From assembly GCF_003201865.1 (NCBI RefSeq), contig NZ_QJJJ01000010.1, positions 111,771 through 175,770 of the forward strand: 64,000 nt of DNA, written 5' to 3'. The notes under the pieces were generated by a model. The model was given only the letters and a program-made list of their open reading frames with translations. It did not search any database and was not told the DNA's origin. Below are positions 38,844-47,716 of the stretch, piece after piece. Source of the stretch: Methylobacterium sp. B4 (GTDB taxonomy: Bacteria > Pseudomonadota > Alphaproteobacteria > Rhizobiales > Beijerinckiaceae). A program made the translations under genes and the position numbers. The first letter of the stretch is position 1. Every line of letters starts with the position of its first letter.

Positions 38844-39242
38844 ATGCAGGGCCCTGCAGGAGATGTTTCCACCGGCCCGGCAGGGCTGGGCGCGGCGCGT
38901 TCGGTGCCGGAACCGCTCGTGGGGCTCCTCGTCGCCATGGAAGGCACGCTCGCCGCGCTGGCGGGGGAGGGCGGCGGCCGTCACGAGCTGCACGCCCTGC
39001 GCAACCATCTCTCCGACCTCTGCGTGCTGACCGAGGAGACGCCGCCGATCCGGCGGGCGGTCGACCGCCTCGTCACGGCCGGGGACCGTCTCGGCGAGGC
39101 GGTGGTGGCCGCGCGCGGCACCGCGCATCGCTGGCGCAGCCCCCGCCTGGGCAAGGCCCGCCAGGCGTTGGCCTCCCTCGAACGCGCCCTGGCCGGCGCG
39201 CGCCCGAGTCGGATCGCGGCGCGGCTCGACCGGGACTGGTAG
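38844..39242 (+). CDS. Hypothetical helical protein
   Basis: 132 aa from ATG 38844 with GGAG upstream. Predicted mostly helical (PEPLVGLLVAMEGTLAALA, HELHALRNHLSDLCVLTEE, IRRAVDRLVTAGDRLGEAVV), with a basic C-terminal third. No signal peptide or membrane segment. Family not recognised. Confidence 0.55.
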   Translation: MQGPAGDVSTGPAGLGAARSVPEPLVGLLVAMEGTLAALAGEGGGRHELHALRNHLSDLCVLTEETPPIRRAVDRLVTAGDRLGEAVVAARGTAHRWRSPRLGKARQALASLERALAGARPSRIAARLDRDW

Positions 39243-39399
39243 GGAAGGAGCGCCCGGCGCTCGCTCCGGGACCGAGCCGCCGGGGCGCGCCGCCCCTCCG
39301 GCGCAGAACGGCGACGCTTCCCGGGAACGGATGGGCCGGCCGGCGGTTTGCGCTCGCGTCCGGCAAACGCCTCCCGTCCCCTTCGCGTCCGAGCCTTCG

Positions 39400-40287
39400 A
39401 TGGACATCACCCGCCGCTCGGCCAGCCCGTCGGCCCAAGCCGCGTCCGAGCGGGCCGAATCCAGCGGAGCCGAACCCGAGGGGGGCCGCGGAGCCGGGTC
39501 GGCCGCTGCCCGATCGATCGGGAGCTGGGCGGCCATGGCCGCGGCGGCCGCCCTCGCGGTGGCGGCGTGGTCCCTCCTGCCGGTCGAGGATTGGCTGCGC
39601 GCCTTCTCCGCCTGGGCCAACGGCCTCGGACCCTACGGGCTCTTGGCGTTCGGCGTGCTGTTCTTCATCGCGACGCTCCTCGTCATCCCGGGTACGCCGC
39701 TGACCATCGCCGGCGCCGTGGCCTTCGGCTGGGCGGTGATGCCGGTGGTGCTGCTGGCCGCGACGCTGGGCTCCTGGCTCGCCTTCGCCGCGGCACGCCA
39801 CCTGTTCCGGGACCGGGTGCGCGGGCTCATCGAGCGTCGGCCCAAGCTCAAGGCCACCGTCGAGGCGGTGGGCGACGGCGGCTGGCGGCTGCTGACCTTG
39901 ATGCGACTGAGCCCCTTCGTGCCGTTCAACGCGCAGAATTACGCCCTCGGGGTGACGGAGGTCAGCGCGGGCGCCTATCTCGTCTCGACGGTGATCGGCA
40001 TGCTGCCGGGCACGGTGGTCTGCGTCTATCTCGGCGTGATCGGCCGCCACGCGGGCAGCGACGAGCCGACCCACTGGATCACCCTCGGCCTCGGGCTCGT
40101 CGCCACGGTGGCGGCGGTGGAACTGACCCGGCGGCGGGTGCGGGCCAAGCTCGAAGCGGGCAAGGGCGCAGGCAAGGGGGCAGGCAAGGGCGCAGGCAAG
40201 GGATCGGCCGAGGGCAAGGGGATGGACGAGGGGATGGATAAGGGGGCGGGCAGGCTCGAGACGGGAAAGGCTGGCGCGGGCGCATGA
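39400..40287 (+). CDS. TVP38/DedA-like (VTT domain) membrane protein
   Basis: 295 aa from ATG 39400. After a polar 40-residue head come about five hydrophobic segments with the VTT-domain motifs FIATLLVIPGTPLTIAGAVA, FGWAVMPVVLLAATLGSWLA and LLTLMRLSPFVPFNAQNYAL. Such proteins are linked to membrane lipid movement and envelope stability. The C-terminus has a Gly-Lys-Gly-Ala repeat from a 12-bp tandem. It overlaps the phospholipase D gene by four bases (ATGA), and both concern membrane lipids, so a shared role is plausible. Confidence 0.85.
   Translation: MDITRRSASPSAQAASERAESSGAEPEGGRGAGSAAARSIGSWAAMAAAAALAVAAWSLLPVEDWLRAFSAWANGLGPYGLLAFGVLFFIATLLVIPGTPLTIAGAVAFGWAVMPVVLLAATLGSWLAFAAARHLFRDRVRGLIERRPKLKATVEAVGDGGWRLLTLMRLSPFVPFNAQNYALGVTEVSAGAYLVSTVIGMLPGTVVCVYLGVIGRHAGSDEPTHWITLGLGLVATVAAVELTRRRVRAKLEAGKGAGKGAGKGAGKGSAEGKGMDEGMDKGAGRLETGKAGAGA
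40159..40203 (+). repeat. 12-bp tandem repeat, about 3.7 units
   Basis: GGCAAGGGCGCA repeated with one variant (GGCAAGGGGGCA) and a partial fourth unit. It encodes the Gly-Lys-Gly-Ala repeats in the tail of the TVP38-like protein. Confidence 0.85.
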
Positions 40288-41849
40288 GGGTGGATTTCGC
40301 GGGCGGGCAGGGCGTGTCCGAGGGCCGGCAGCCGGCGTCGGCGCAGACCTGGCTGCAGCCGGGGCTGACCTGCTGGCGGCGGGAGCGGGCGGGGCGTGTC
40401 GCCGTGCTCCACGACGGCGCCGCCTACTTCGCCGCCGCCCGGGCCGCGCTCCTGCGGGCGCGGGAGAGCATCACGCTGATCGGCTGGAGCTTCGACCCGC
40501 GGGTGCGCCTGCTGCCGGCAGCCTCCGACCCGGAGGCGGGCCAGACCCTGGCCGAGCTGCTGCGCGCCCTGAAGGCCGAGCGGCCGGATCTGGCCATCCG
40601 CATCCTGATCTGGGACATGCCCTGGCCGATCTCGGCGGGCAACGACCACACCCCGCAGACCGTGCGCGAGAGCCTCGGGCCGGAGATCGACTTCCGCATC
40701 GACGGTACGCTGCCCTTCGGCGCCTGCCAGCACCAGAAGCTCCTGGTGATCGACGATGCGATCGCCTTCTGCGGCGGCAGCGACTTCGAGGTGAACCGCT
40801 GGGACACCCCCGCCCACCGCGACCGCGATCCCCGTCGCCGCCTGCCCTCGGGCGAGGACTACCCGCCCCGCCACGACGTGATGATGCTGGTCGACGGCCC
40901 TGCCGCCGGGGCGCTCGCCGAGCTCGCCCGCGAGCGCTGGCGCCGCGCCACCGGCGAGAGCATCGCCCCGGACGGCACCGCGGCCGCCGATCCGGAACAC
41001 GATCCCTGGCCCGAAACCCTCGCGCCGCACCTCACCGACGCGACGGTCGCGGTCTCGCGCACCGATCCGCCGCTGGCCGGGCGCCCGGCCGTCACCGAGA
41101 GCGCCGCGCTCTACCTCGCCTCGATCCGCGGGGCGCAGCGCTTCATCTACCTGGAGAACCAGTACCTCACCTCGCCCGTCGTGGCGCGGGCGCTGGCCGA
41201 CCGGCTCAGGGAGCCCGAGGGGCCGGAGATCGTGATCGTGCTCTCCGAGCGCAGCCCGAGCGGCTTCGACCGCCTGACCATGGACGGCGCCCGCCGCGGC
41301 CTGATCGCGGGCTTGCGCCGGGCCGACCGCCACGGGCGCCTGCGGATCGTGGCGCCGCACACGCAGAAGGGCCGGACCATCCTGGTCCATTCCAAGGTGG
41401 CGATCATCGACGAACGCCTGCTCCGGGTCGGCTCGACCAACCTCAACAACCGCTCCTTCGGCTACGACACCGAGTGCGACCTCGCGCTGGAGGTGCCCGC
41501 CGACGATATCCAGGGCCGCGCCGCCCTGCGCCGGCTTCTCTACGGGCTGCTCGCCCATCACGGCGGCTGCCCGCCCGAGGTGTTCGCCAAGGCCGTGGAG
41601 GCGCGCGGCTCCCTGCGCGCGGCCCTCGACGATTCCGGCCTGATGCCCGGCTCGCGGCTCTGCCCCATCGTCCCCTCCCGCCGCGGCCCCGTCGCCCGCC
41701 TCGTCGAGGCCTTCCATCTCGGCGACCCGGCGAGCCTCGCCGACGCGTGGCGCCCCTGGCGCCGCCGGGCTGTCCTGCGCCGCGCCGGGAGCGGGGATCT
41801 TTCGGAGTTCGAGCCGGCCTCACAGGGCGAGGCCCTGGGCGCTTCCTGA
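40284..41849 (+). CDS. Phospholipase D-like (HKD) enzyme
   Basis: 521 aa. Two HKD motifs: HQKLLVIDDAIAFCGGSDFE and HSKVAIIDERLLRVGSTNLN. It has the eukaryote-like layout with YLENQYLTSP ahead of the second motif. Such enzymes hydrolyse phosphodiester bonds of phospholipids or transfer the phosphatidyl group. No signal peptide is seen, so it would act in the cytoplasm or on the inner face. It is translationally coupled to the TVP38-like gene. Confidence 0.9.
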   Translation: MRVDFAGGQGVSEGRQPASAQTWLQPGLTCWRRERAGRVAVLHDGAAYFAAARAALLRARESITLIGWSFDPRVRLLPAASDPEAGQTLAELLRALKAERPDLAIRILIWDMPWPISAGNDHTPQTVRESLGPEIDFRIDGTLPFGACQHQKLLVIDDAIAFCGGSDFEVNRWDTPAHRDRDPRRRLPSGEDYPPRHDVMMLVDGPAAGALAELARERWRRATGESIAPDGTAAADPEHDPWPETLAPHLTDATVAVSRTDPPLAGRPAVTESAALYLASIRGAQRFIYLENQYLTSPVVARALADRLREPEGPEIVIVLSERSPSGFDRLTMDGARRGLIAGLRRADRHGRLRIVAPHTQKGRTILVHSKVAIIDERLLRVGSTNLNNRSFGYDTECDLALEVPADDIQGRAALRRLLYGLLAHHGGCPPEVFAKAVEARGSLRAALDDSGLMPGSRLCPIVPSRRGPVARLVEAFHLGDPASLADAWRPWRRRAVLRRAGSGDLSEFEPASQGEALGAS

Positions 41850-41886
41850 TCCGCGCGATCTGCCTGATCGGCTCGCATCCTCTCCC

Positions 41887-41977
41887 GTCATCGCGAGGCG
41901 AAGCCGAAGCGATCCAGCGCGCGGACACATCCGGAGAGGTCGCGCCGCTGGATCGCTTCGCTGACGCTCGCGACGAC
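41887..41977. repeat. Long imperfect inverted repeat between convergent genes
   Basis: Left arm 41887-41919 and right arm 41946-41977, with 14 bases perfectly paired at the centre side (GAAGCGATCCAGCG) and a looser outer part (GTCATCGCGAG with CTCGCGACGAC). The spacer is 26 bases. It lies between the convergent phospholipase D and asparaginase genes. I recognise the GATCCAGCG/CGCTGGATC core from dispersed palindromes in Methylobacterium-like genomes. It may also act as a two-way terminator. Confidence 0.75.
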
Positions 41978-42029
41978 GGCGGAAGGCGGCACTCGCTCCG
42001 GATGCCCCCTTCTGCCGCCGGCGGCGCGC

Positions 42030-43100
42030 CTACTTGTCGAAGACGCGCTGCAGGCTCGCCTGATCCTTGCCCGCCGAGAGGGCGATCAGGGTGAGGATGC
42101 GCGCCTTGTCCGGGGTGAGGTCGCCCGCGAACACCGCGCCGGCCTTGCGCAGGGTGCTGCCGCCGCCCTTGAAGCCGTAGACCGGCAGGGCGCGGCCGTC
42201 ATAGACCTTGGTCGCCACGATCACCGGCACGCCCTTGGCGACCGCCTCGGCGATGGCGTCGTGCATCTCGGCGTTGACGTTGCCCCAGCCATAGGCCTCG
42301 ACCACGATCGCCTCGGCCCCGCTCCCGGCGGCGTGCCGCACCTGGGAGCCGTCCGCACCGGCATACATCGCCACGAGATCGACCCGCGGCATGCGCTCGG
42401 GCAGCGGCAGGGTCTGGCGCCGCAGGGAGCGGCGACCGAACACCACGCGATCCTCGTCCACGTAGCCCAGGATGCCGGCATCGCCCGAGTTGAAGGTCTC
42501 GACGTTGCTCGTGTGGGTCTTGCGCACCTCGCGCGCCGCGTTGATGCGGTGGTTGAGCGTCACCGTCACGCCCTGGCCCACCGCGCCGTCGGCCAGGATC
42601 TGGCGCGCCGCATTCAGGAGGTTGCGCGGGCCGTCCGCATCCACGTCGGAGGCGTTGCGCTGGGCGCCCACCAGCACCACCGGCTTGTCGCTCTTGAGCG
42701 TCAGGTCGAGGAAGTAGGCGGTCTGGTCCAGGGTGTCGGTGCCGTGCAGGACGATCGCCCCGCGGATGCCGGGATCGGCCAGCAGCGCGTCGATCCGCTG
42801 GGACAGGGCGGGCCAGCGGTCCGGGCCCATATAGTCGCTCGGCACGTTGCTGAACTCGGTCACCTCGATGGTGGCGATGTCCTTGAGCTTCGGCACCGCC
42901 GCGACGAGATCCTCGCCGGACAGGGCCGGGACCGGCGCGTGGGTGGTGGGATCGAGCTTCATGGCGATGGTGCCGCCGGTCGCGACCACGGCGATCCGCG
43001 GCGGCTCGGCGCGTGCGGGGCCGACCAGGGCGGGGCCGGCCGCGAGGAGGGCGAGGGTTCCCAGCCCCAGCGCGGTGAGGTGTTTTCGGATGATCGTCAT
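42030..43100 (-). CDS. Periplasmic L-asparaginase (type II)
   Basis: 356 aa from ATG 43100 (MTIIRKHLTALGLGTLALLA), with a signal peptide ending near ARAE. Active-site segments: VVATGGTIAM with the nucleophilic Thr, and VLHGTDTLDQTAYFLDLTLK with the second Thr-Asp and Lys of the triad. It splits asparagine to aspartate and ammonia in the periplasm; the product could be taken up by the GltIJKL importer and cleaved by AspA, both encoded elsewhere in the window. Glutaminase-asparaginase is possible. Confidence 0.93.
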   Translation of the reverse strand: MTIIRKHLTALGLGTLALLAAGPALVGPARAEPPRIAVVATGGTIAMKLDPTTHAPVPALSGEDLVAAVPKLKDIATIEVTEFSNVPSDYMGPDRWPALSQRIDALLADPGIRGAIVLHGTDTLDQTAYFLDLTLKSDKPVVLVGAQRNASDVDADGPRNLLNAARQILADGAVGQGVTVTLNHRINAAREVRKTHTSNVETFNSGDAGILGYVDEDRVVFGRRSLRRQTLPLPERMPRVDLVAMYAGADGSQVRHAAGSGAEAIVVEAYGWGNVNAEMHDAIAEAVAKGVPVIVATKVYDGRALPVYGFKGGGSTLRKAGAVFAGDLTPDKARILTLIALSAGKDQASLQRVFDK

Positions 43101-43183
43101 CTCTCGGAGCCGCGTCCTCTTCCTGCCGCGGGCCTCCGCCGGGGCGGCCCGGAGCGACACCATGCGCGGCTCCGGCCTTGGGC

Positions 43184-43996
43184 TCAACCCGGTTCGATCC
43201 GGATCTCGGCCAGGATCGGAAGGTGGTCCGAGGCCAGCCGCGTCGGCGGATCGCTCACGACGCGCATGCGCTCGACCGCGATGCCGGCGCTCACGAAGAC
43301 ATGGTCGATGCGCAGCAGGGGAAAGCGGCTCGGGAAGGTCGCCCCGCCCCGCCGCCGCTCGGGGCCGACGAGCCTCCGAGCATCGGTGAGGCGCCGGCTC
43401 AGGCGGCGGTAGGCCCGCGACCAGCCCGTGGCGTTGAAGTCGCCGAGCAGCACGACCGGCTCCCGGCAGGCCGGATCGCCGAGCCAGTCCGGCCCGAGCA
43501 GGGCCTCGGCCTGGGCGATGCGCTCCGCCCCCAGCAGCCCGAAATGCGTGGTGATGACCTGGAGCCGCGCCGCGCCCGCCGTGATCTCGGCCCAGAGCGC
43601 GCCCCGCGGCTCCAGGCCGGGGCGCCGGACGAGGCCGGGCAGGGAATCCGCCCGGCGCAGCCGCGAGGGGAGGTGGGTGAGCAGGGCATCGCCGTAGCGC
43701 TCCTCCTCGATGTGCAGGGCGGGGTGGAAATGCGGGTCCATGCCGACGAGCCGGGCGATCTCCTCCGCCTGATCGAGGCCGCCGGTGCGCTTGCGCCCGA
43801 CATCGACCTCCTGCAGCGCGACGATGTCGGCCCGCGTCGCGGCGATCACCCGCGCCACCCGCTCCGGCGCCACCCGGCCGTCGGTGCCGCGGCAATGGCG
43901 GATGTTGTAGGTGAGCAGGCGCAAGGTTTGCGACCGCGCCGGCTCCTCCTCGATGGACGGCCCGCCCGGCCGCTGTCGGATCTGCCCCTCGCTCAC
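43184..43996 (-). CDS. Endonuclease/exonuclease/phosphatase (EEP) superfamily protein
   Basis: 270 aa from a GTG at 43996 with GGAGAGGG just upstream; upstream in-frame codons are Arg/Gly/Pro-rich and not family-like. EEP motifs: LLTYNIRHCRGTDGR, IVALQEVD, THFGLLGAERIAQ, LLGDFNATGW, RIDHVFVS and LASDHLPILAEI, with the metal-binding Asn, Glu, Asp and His. It is of the small-phosphodiesterase type often found beside phospholipase D genes in proteobacteria. Substrate could be lipid or nucleic acid. No signal peptide. Confidence 0.88.
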   Translation of the reverse strand: MSEGQIRQRPGGPSIEEEPARSQTLRLLTYNIRHCRGTDGRVAPERVARVIAATRADIVALQEVDVGRKRTGGLDQAEEIARLVGMDPHFHPALHIEEERYGDALLTHLPSRLRRADSLPGLVRRPGLEPRGALWAEITAGAARLQVITTHFGLLGAERIAQAEALLGPDWLGDPACREPVVLLGDFNATGWSRAYRRLSRRLTDARRLVGPERRRGGATFPSRFPLLRIDHVFVSAGIAVERMRVVSDPPTRLASDHLPILAEIRIEPG

Positions 43997-44222
43997 GCCC
44001 TCTCCCTTGCCACGCCCTCTCCCCTGCGCTGCACCGCGCACGCGCCAACCGAACGCCGGTCCCGGCCAACCGATCCCTGATCCGGCGCACCCGTGTTCCG
44101 GCCACGGTTTTCCGCACCCCACGGAACCGGGCCGGGGGTGACCTCTTTCGAAGAGGCGGGGGCTCGAGCGGAAGGGGCCGGACACGGATGAGCGGATGTC
44201 GGACGAGAGGGGCGGGCAGGGC

Positions 44223-45110
44223 ATGAGGACCGAGGACGCCAGCGCCCGCTACGTTGATCTCGATGCCTGGGTCGGGCCCGACATCCTCCAGGCGCTCTGG
44301 GAGGGCCAGCTCGCGGCGGTCGCCGCCGTGGGGCCGGCCCTGCCGGCGATCGAGGCCGCGGCCCGGGCCGCCGAGCCGGGCCTGCGCGAGGGCGGGCGGC
44401 TCGTCTATGTCGGGGCGGGCACCTCGGCCCGGATCGGCGTGCAGGACGGGGCGGAATTGCCGCCGACCTTCGACTGGCCGGAGGCGCAGCTCGGCTTCGC
44501 CATCGCCGGCGGGGAGGGTGCCCTGCTGCGCGCCGTGGAGGATGCCGAGGATTCGGGCGCCGACGGTGCGGCCTGGGTCGCGCGGGCCGGGCTCGGCGCC
44601 CACGACGTCGTGGTGGGGCTGGCGGCCAGCGGCACCACGCCGTTCACGGTCGAAGCCCTCAAGGCGGCCCGTGCGCGGGGCGCCGTCACCGTCGGAATCA
44701 GCAACAATCCCGCCGCGCCGATCCTGCGCGAGGCGGCCCACGGCATCCTCGCCGTGACCGGGGCGGAGGTGCTGGCGGGCTCCACCCGCATGAAGGCGGG
44801 CACCGCCCAGAAGGTGATCCTCAACCTGTTCTCGACCCTGCTGATGATCCGGCTCGGCCGGGTCTATCGCGGCCGGATGGTGGCGATGCGCGCGACCAAC
44901 CGGAAGCTGCGCGCCCGGGGCGTGGCCATGGTCGCCGAACTCGCCGGCTGCCATGCGGAGGCCGCCGCCGAGGCCCTGGGCCGGGCGGAGGGCGAGATCA
45001 AGCGCGCGGTTCTGATCGCGGGTGGCGCCAGCCCGGCGCGGGCCGCGGACCTGCTCCTGCGCCACGACGGCAACCTGCGCCGGGCGCTGAACGAGGCGGG
45101 GCCGGCATGA
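44223..45110 (+). CDS. murQ: N-acetylmuramic acid 6-phosphate etherase
   Basis: 295 aa from ATG 44223 (MRTEDASARYVDLDAWVGPD), close to the 298 of E. coli. An in-frame ATG at 44196 would add nine residues. SIS domain with YVGAGTSARIGVQDGAELPPT (the Glu in the position of the catalytic residue), LAASGTTPFTVEALK and the MurQ signature EVLAGSTRMKAGTAQKVILN. It removes the lactyl ether from MurNAc-6-P, giving GlcNAc-6-P in cell-wall recycling. It overlaps the next gene by four bases. Confidence 0.95.
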   Translation: MRTEDASARYVDLDAWVGPDILQALWEGQLAAVAAVGPALPAIEAAARAAEPGLREGGRLVYVGAGTSARIGVQDGAELPPTFDWPEAQLGFAIAGGEGALLRAVEDAEDSGADGAAWVARAGLGAHDVVVGLAASGTTPFTVEALKAARARGAVTVGISNNPAAPILREAAHGILAVTGAEVLAGSTRMKAGTAQKVILNLFSTLLMIRLGRVYRGRMVAMRATNRKLRARGVAMVAELAGCHAEAAAEALGRAEGEIKRAVLIAGGASPARAADLLLRHDGNLRRALNEAGPA

Positions 45111-46114
45111 CGACCTTCATGGAGCGCGAGATCGCCGAGATCCCCGCCGCGGCGGACGCCGTGCTGACGGCCGGGGAGGCGGCGCGGATCGGTGCCACGC
45201 TGCGCGACAAAAAATTCCCCTTCGTGGTGGTGTGCGGGCGCGGCAGTTCGGGCCATGCCGGCGTCCACCTGCGCTACCTCGTCGAGACCCGGCTCGGCCT
45301 GCCCGTCTCGGCGGCGGCGCCCTCGGTGGTGACGGGCTACGACCGCCCGCCCCAGGTCGCGGGCGCACTCTTCGTCGTGGTCTCGCAATCGGGCCGCTCG
45401 CCCGATCTCGTGGCGGCGACGCGGGCGGCGCGGGCCGGCGGGGCGCTGACCCTCGCGCTCGTCAACGATCCCGATTCGCCGGCGGCTGCGGCGAGCGACC
45501 TCGTCCTGCCGATCCGGGCCGGGCCGGAGCGGGCGGTGGCCGCCACCAAGACGGTGACGAACTCCCTGGTCGCGGGCGCGGCCCTGGTGGCGGCATGGGC
45601 CGACGACCGGGCACTCCGGGAGGGGCTCGCGGCACTCCCGGAGCGCCTGCGCGCGGCGTTGGCCCTCGACTGGTCGGCCTGGAGCGCGGATCTGCGCGGG
45701 GCGCCGGCCGCCTTCGTGACCGGGCGCGGCCACGGGCTCGGGCCGGTCCGGGAGATCGCGCTCAAGCTCGCCGAGACCCTGCGCCTGCCGGCGCTAGGCT
45801 ATTCCGCGGCGGAGCTGCGCCACGGCCCGCGCGCCTCCGTTTCCGCCGCCACCCCGGTTCTGGCCCTGCGCCAGGCCGACCCGCTGGCCGAGGGCGTCGA
45901 CGACCTCGTGCGCGACCTGCGCGGCGATGGCCTGCACATACAGGCCTGCGGCGGGCCGCTCGGTTCCCTGCCCTGGCTCGACGACGGGCATCCCGCCTGC
46001 GATCCCATCGCCATGCTGGTGCCGGCCTACCGCGCCATCGAGGCGGAGGCCCGCCGCCGCGGCCTCGACCCGGACGCGCCCGCCGGCCTCACCAAGGTCA
46101 CGGAGACGCTGTGA
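45107..46114 (+). CDS. SIS-domain sugar isomerase/deaminase (NagB-II type)
   Basis: 335 aa. Two SIS domains related to the isomerase half of GlmS, without the glutaminase domain. CGRGSSGHAGVHLRYLVETR, VVSQSGRSPDLVAATRAARA, AATKTVTNSLVAGAALVAAW and LGYSAAELRHGPRASV match the NagB-II/AgaS group. In an operon with murQ and nagA the expected job is to deaminate glucosamine-6-P to fructose-6-P. The start ATGA overlaps the murQ stop. The stop at 46112-46114 is 13 bases before the dispersed repeat. Confidence 0.9.
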   Translation: MTTFMEREIAEIPAAADAVLTAGEAARIGATLRDKKFPFVVVCGRGSSGHAGVHLRYLVETRLGLPVSAAAPSVVTGYDRPPQVAGALFVVVSQSGRSPDLVAATRAARAGGALTLALVNDPDSPAAAASDLVLPIRAGPERAVAATKTVTNSLVAGAALVAAWADDRALREGLAALPERLRAALALDWSAWSADLRGAPAAFVTGRGHGLGPVREIALKLAETLRLPALGYSAAELRHGPRASVSAATPVLALRQADPLAEGVDDLVRDLRGDGLHIQACGGPLGSLPWLDDGHPACDPIAMLVPAYRAIEAEARRRGLDPDAPAGLTKVTETL

Positions 46115-46127
46115 TGGGAGACGTCAG

Positions 46128-46233
46128 GGGTTTCGAAAGGGCGAGCCCGTCCGCGGGTCCAGGGCGCAGCCCCGGAGGGATGCCGGATTTCCGCCCCGGT
46201 GCCCCGCCAAAGGGATGATTCCTTTGGAATCCC
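46128..46233 (+). repeat. Dispersed repeat, copy 2 of 3
   Basis: About 106 bp with the same block order as copy 1: GGGTTTCGAAAGGGC, GGGTCCAGGGC, a GC hairpin, CCCCGCCAAAGGGATGATT, then TGGAATCCC. It fills the gap between the SIS gene and nagA and contains the only usable start codons of nagA. Confidence 0.85.
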
Positions 46234-47393
46234 GCAATGATCGCGCGATTGCCGCCGAGCGCGTCTTCGACGGCGAGCGCTTCCTGTCCGACCGCGTCGT
46301 GGTGCTGCGCGAGGGGCGGATTGCCGACCTCGCCGCCGAGCCGCCCGCGGGAATGCCCGTCACCCGCTTGGCCGCGGGCGCGATCCTGGCGCCGGGCTTC
46401 GTCGATTGTCAGGTCAATGGCGGGGGCGGGGTGCTCCTCAACGACGATGCGAGCGTGGCGGGGATCGCCCGGATCGCGGCGGCGCACCGCCGGGGCGGCA
46501 CCACCGCGCTGCTGCCGACCCTCATCACCGACACGCGGCCGGCGATCGCCGCCGCGATCGAGGGCGTCGCCGCGGCGATTCGCGCCGGCGTGCCCGGCAT
46601 CCTCGGCATCCATCTCGAAGGGCCGTTCCTCAGTCCCGCGCGCATCGGCATCCACGATCCCGCGCGGATCGCGGAGTTCGGGCCGGGCGACGCGGACCTG
46701 CTGAGCGGGCTCGGCGCGCGCGGCCTGACCCTGGTGACGCTGGCGCCCGAGCGGGTGCCGCCGGGCGCGGTGGCCGATCTCGTCGCCCGCGGCGTCCGGG
46801 TCTGCGCCGGGCACACGGCGGATGACGGCCCCGCGATCGAGGCCGCGCTCGATGAGGGGCTGACCGGCTTCACCCACCTGTTCAACGCCATGTCGCAGAT
46901 GGGTCCACGGGCGCCGGGTGCGGTCGGCCTCGCCCTGGCCGAGGGCGACGCCTTCGCCGGGATCATCGCCGACGGCCACCATGTCGGCGACGCGCAGCTC
47001 CGGCTGGCGCTGCGCCTCAAGGGCCGCGACCGGCTGATGCTGGTGAGCGACGCGATGCCCCCCGTGGGCTGTCCGTCCGGCGGCCCGGGCGGGGAGGGCG
47101 CATTCACCCTGTTCGGCCGCCGCATCACGCTCTCGGGTGACCGCCTCACCGGGGAGGACGGGACGCTGGCCGGCGCCGCGATCACCCTGGCGCAGGCCGT
47201 GCGCCACATGAGCACCCGCGGCGCCGCCTCGCTCGAAGAGGCCCTGAGCATGGCCTCGTTGACCCCCGCCCGCTTCCTCGGGCTCGAGGCCCGCCTCGGC
47301 CGGATTGCCCCGGGCTACGCCGCCGACCTCGTTGCGCTCTCCCCCGATCTGAGCGTGCTCGGCACCTGGATCGGCGGGGAACATGCACCCTAA
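46215..47393 (+). CDS. nagA: N-acetylglucosamine-6-phosphate deacetylase
   Basis: 392 aa from ATG 46215; a TTG at 46224 in the same frame is better spaced from AAAGGG and gives 389 aa. Both lie inside the dispersed repeat. Family motifs: GAILAPGFVDCQVNGGGGVL, LGIHLEGPFLSPARIGIHD, VCAGHTADDGPAIEAALDEG, THLFNAMSQMGPRAPG and ILD-type end LVALSPDLSVLGTWIGGE. It removes acetate from GlcNAc-6-P, feeding the deaminase above. The gene is the third of the murQ operon. Confidence 0.93.
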   Translation: MIPLESRNDRAIAAERVFDGERFLSDRVVVLREGRIADLAAEPPAGMPVTRLAAGAILAPGFVDCQVNGGGGVLLNDDASVAGIARIAAAHRRGGTTALLPTLITDTRPAIAAAIEGVAAAIRAGVPGILGIHLEGPFLSPARIGIHDPARIAEFGPGDADLLSGLGARGLTLVTLAPERVPPGAVADLVARGVRVCAGHTADDGPAIEAALDEGLTGFTHLFNAMSQMGPRAPGAVGLALAEGDAFAGIIADGHHVGDAQLRLALRLKGRDRLMLVSDAMPPVGCPSGGPGGEGAFTLFGRRITLSGDRLTGEDGTLAGAAITLAQAVRHMSTRGAASLEEALSMASLTPARFLGLEARLGRIAPGYAADLVALSPDLSVLGTWIGGEHAP

Positions 47394-47452
47394 GGCGCGG
47401 TTCGCTCCATCACGAAGCCCATCGGGCTGAACGTCTTGGAAGGATCGAACCC

Positions 47453-47716
47453 ATGAAGCTCCCGCTTCGCAGCGGCCTCTTCGCGCTCGCCGCCGCGCTC
47501 ACCCTGGGGATCGCCGGCCCCGCCGCCGCGCAGGACACCGGCGGCAATTCGGGCAGCGGGCTCTCGCCCTCGGCGAGCGCCACCGGCAACGACCGCTCGG
47601 CCGGGGTCAACAACGGCAATTACCGGCGCCCCGGCGGCTACGGCACGCGGCGCGCCTACCGCCCGATGGCCGGGCAGCCGCGCCGGATCATGCGCGGCAG
47701 CGCCCGCCGCTACTGA
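47453..47716 (+). CDS. Small exported protein, Gly/Arg-rich
   Basis: 87 aa. Signal peptide MKLPLRSGLFALAAALTLGI with cleavage after AAAQ. The mature protein is Gly/Ser/Asn-rich (DTGGNSGSGLSPSASATGND), then basic with Tyr and Arg (NYRRPGGYGTRRAYRPMAG). Disordered and probably periplasmic; similar in kind to the Arg/Asp-rich protein at 8368. Function unknown. Confidence 0.7.
   Translation: MKLPLRSGLFALAAALTLGIAGPAAAQDTGGNSGSGLSPSASATGNDRSAGVNNGNYRRPGGYGTRRAYRPMAGQPRRIMRGSARRY

Noticed and set aside
40159..40203. Repeats in the TVP38-like gene as a CRISPR array
   Set aside because: The units are 12 bp, head to tail with no spacers, and encode a Gly-Lys-Gly-Ala tail.
44130..44160. TTTCGAA-containing hairpin before murQ as a fourth copy of the dispersed repeat
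   Set aside because: Only the CTTTCGAAGAG palindrome is shared; the other blocks of the family are missing.
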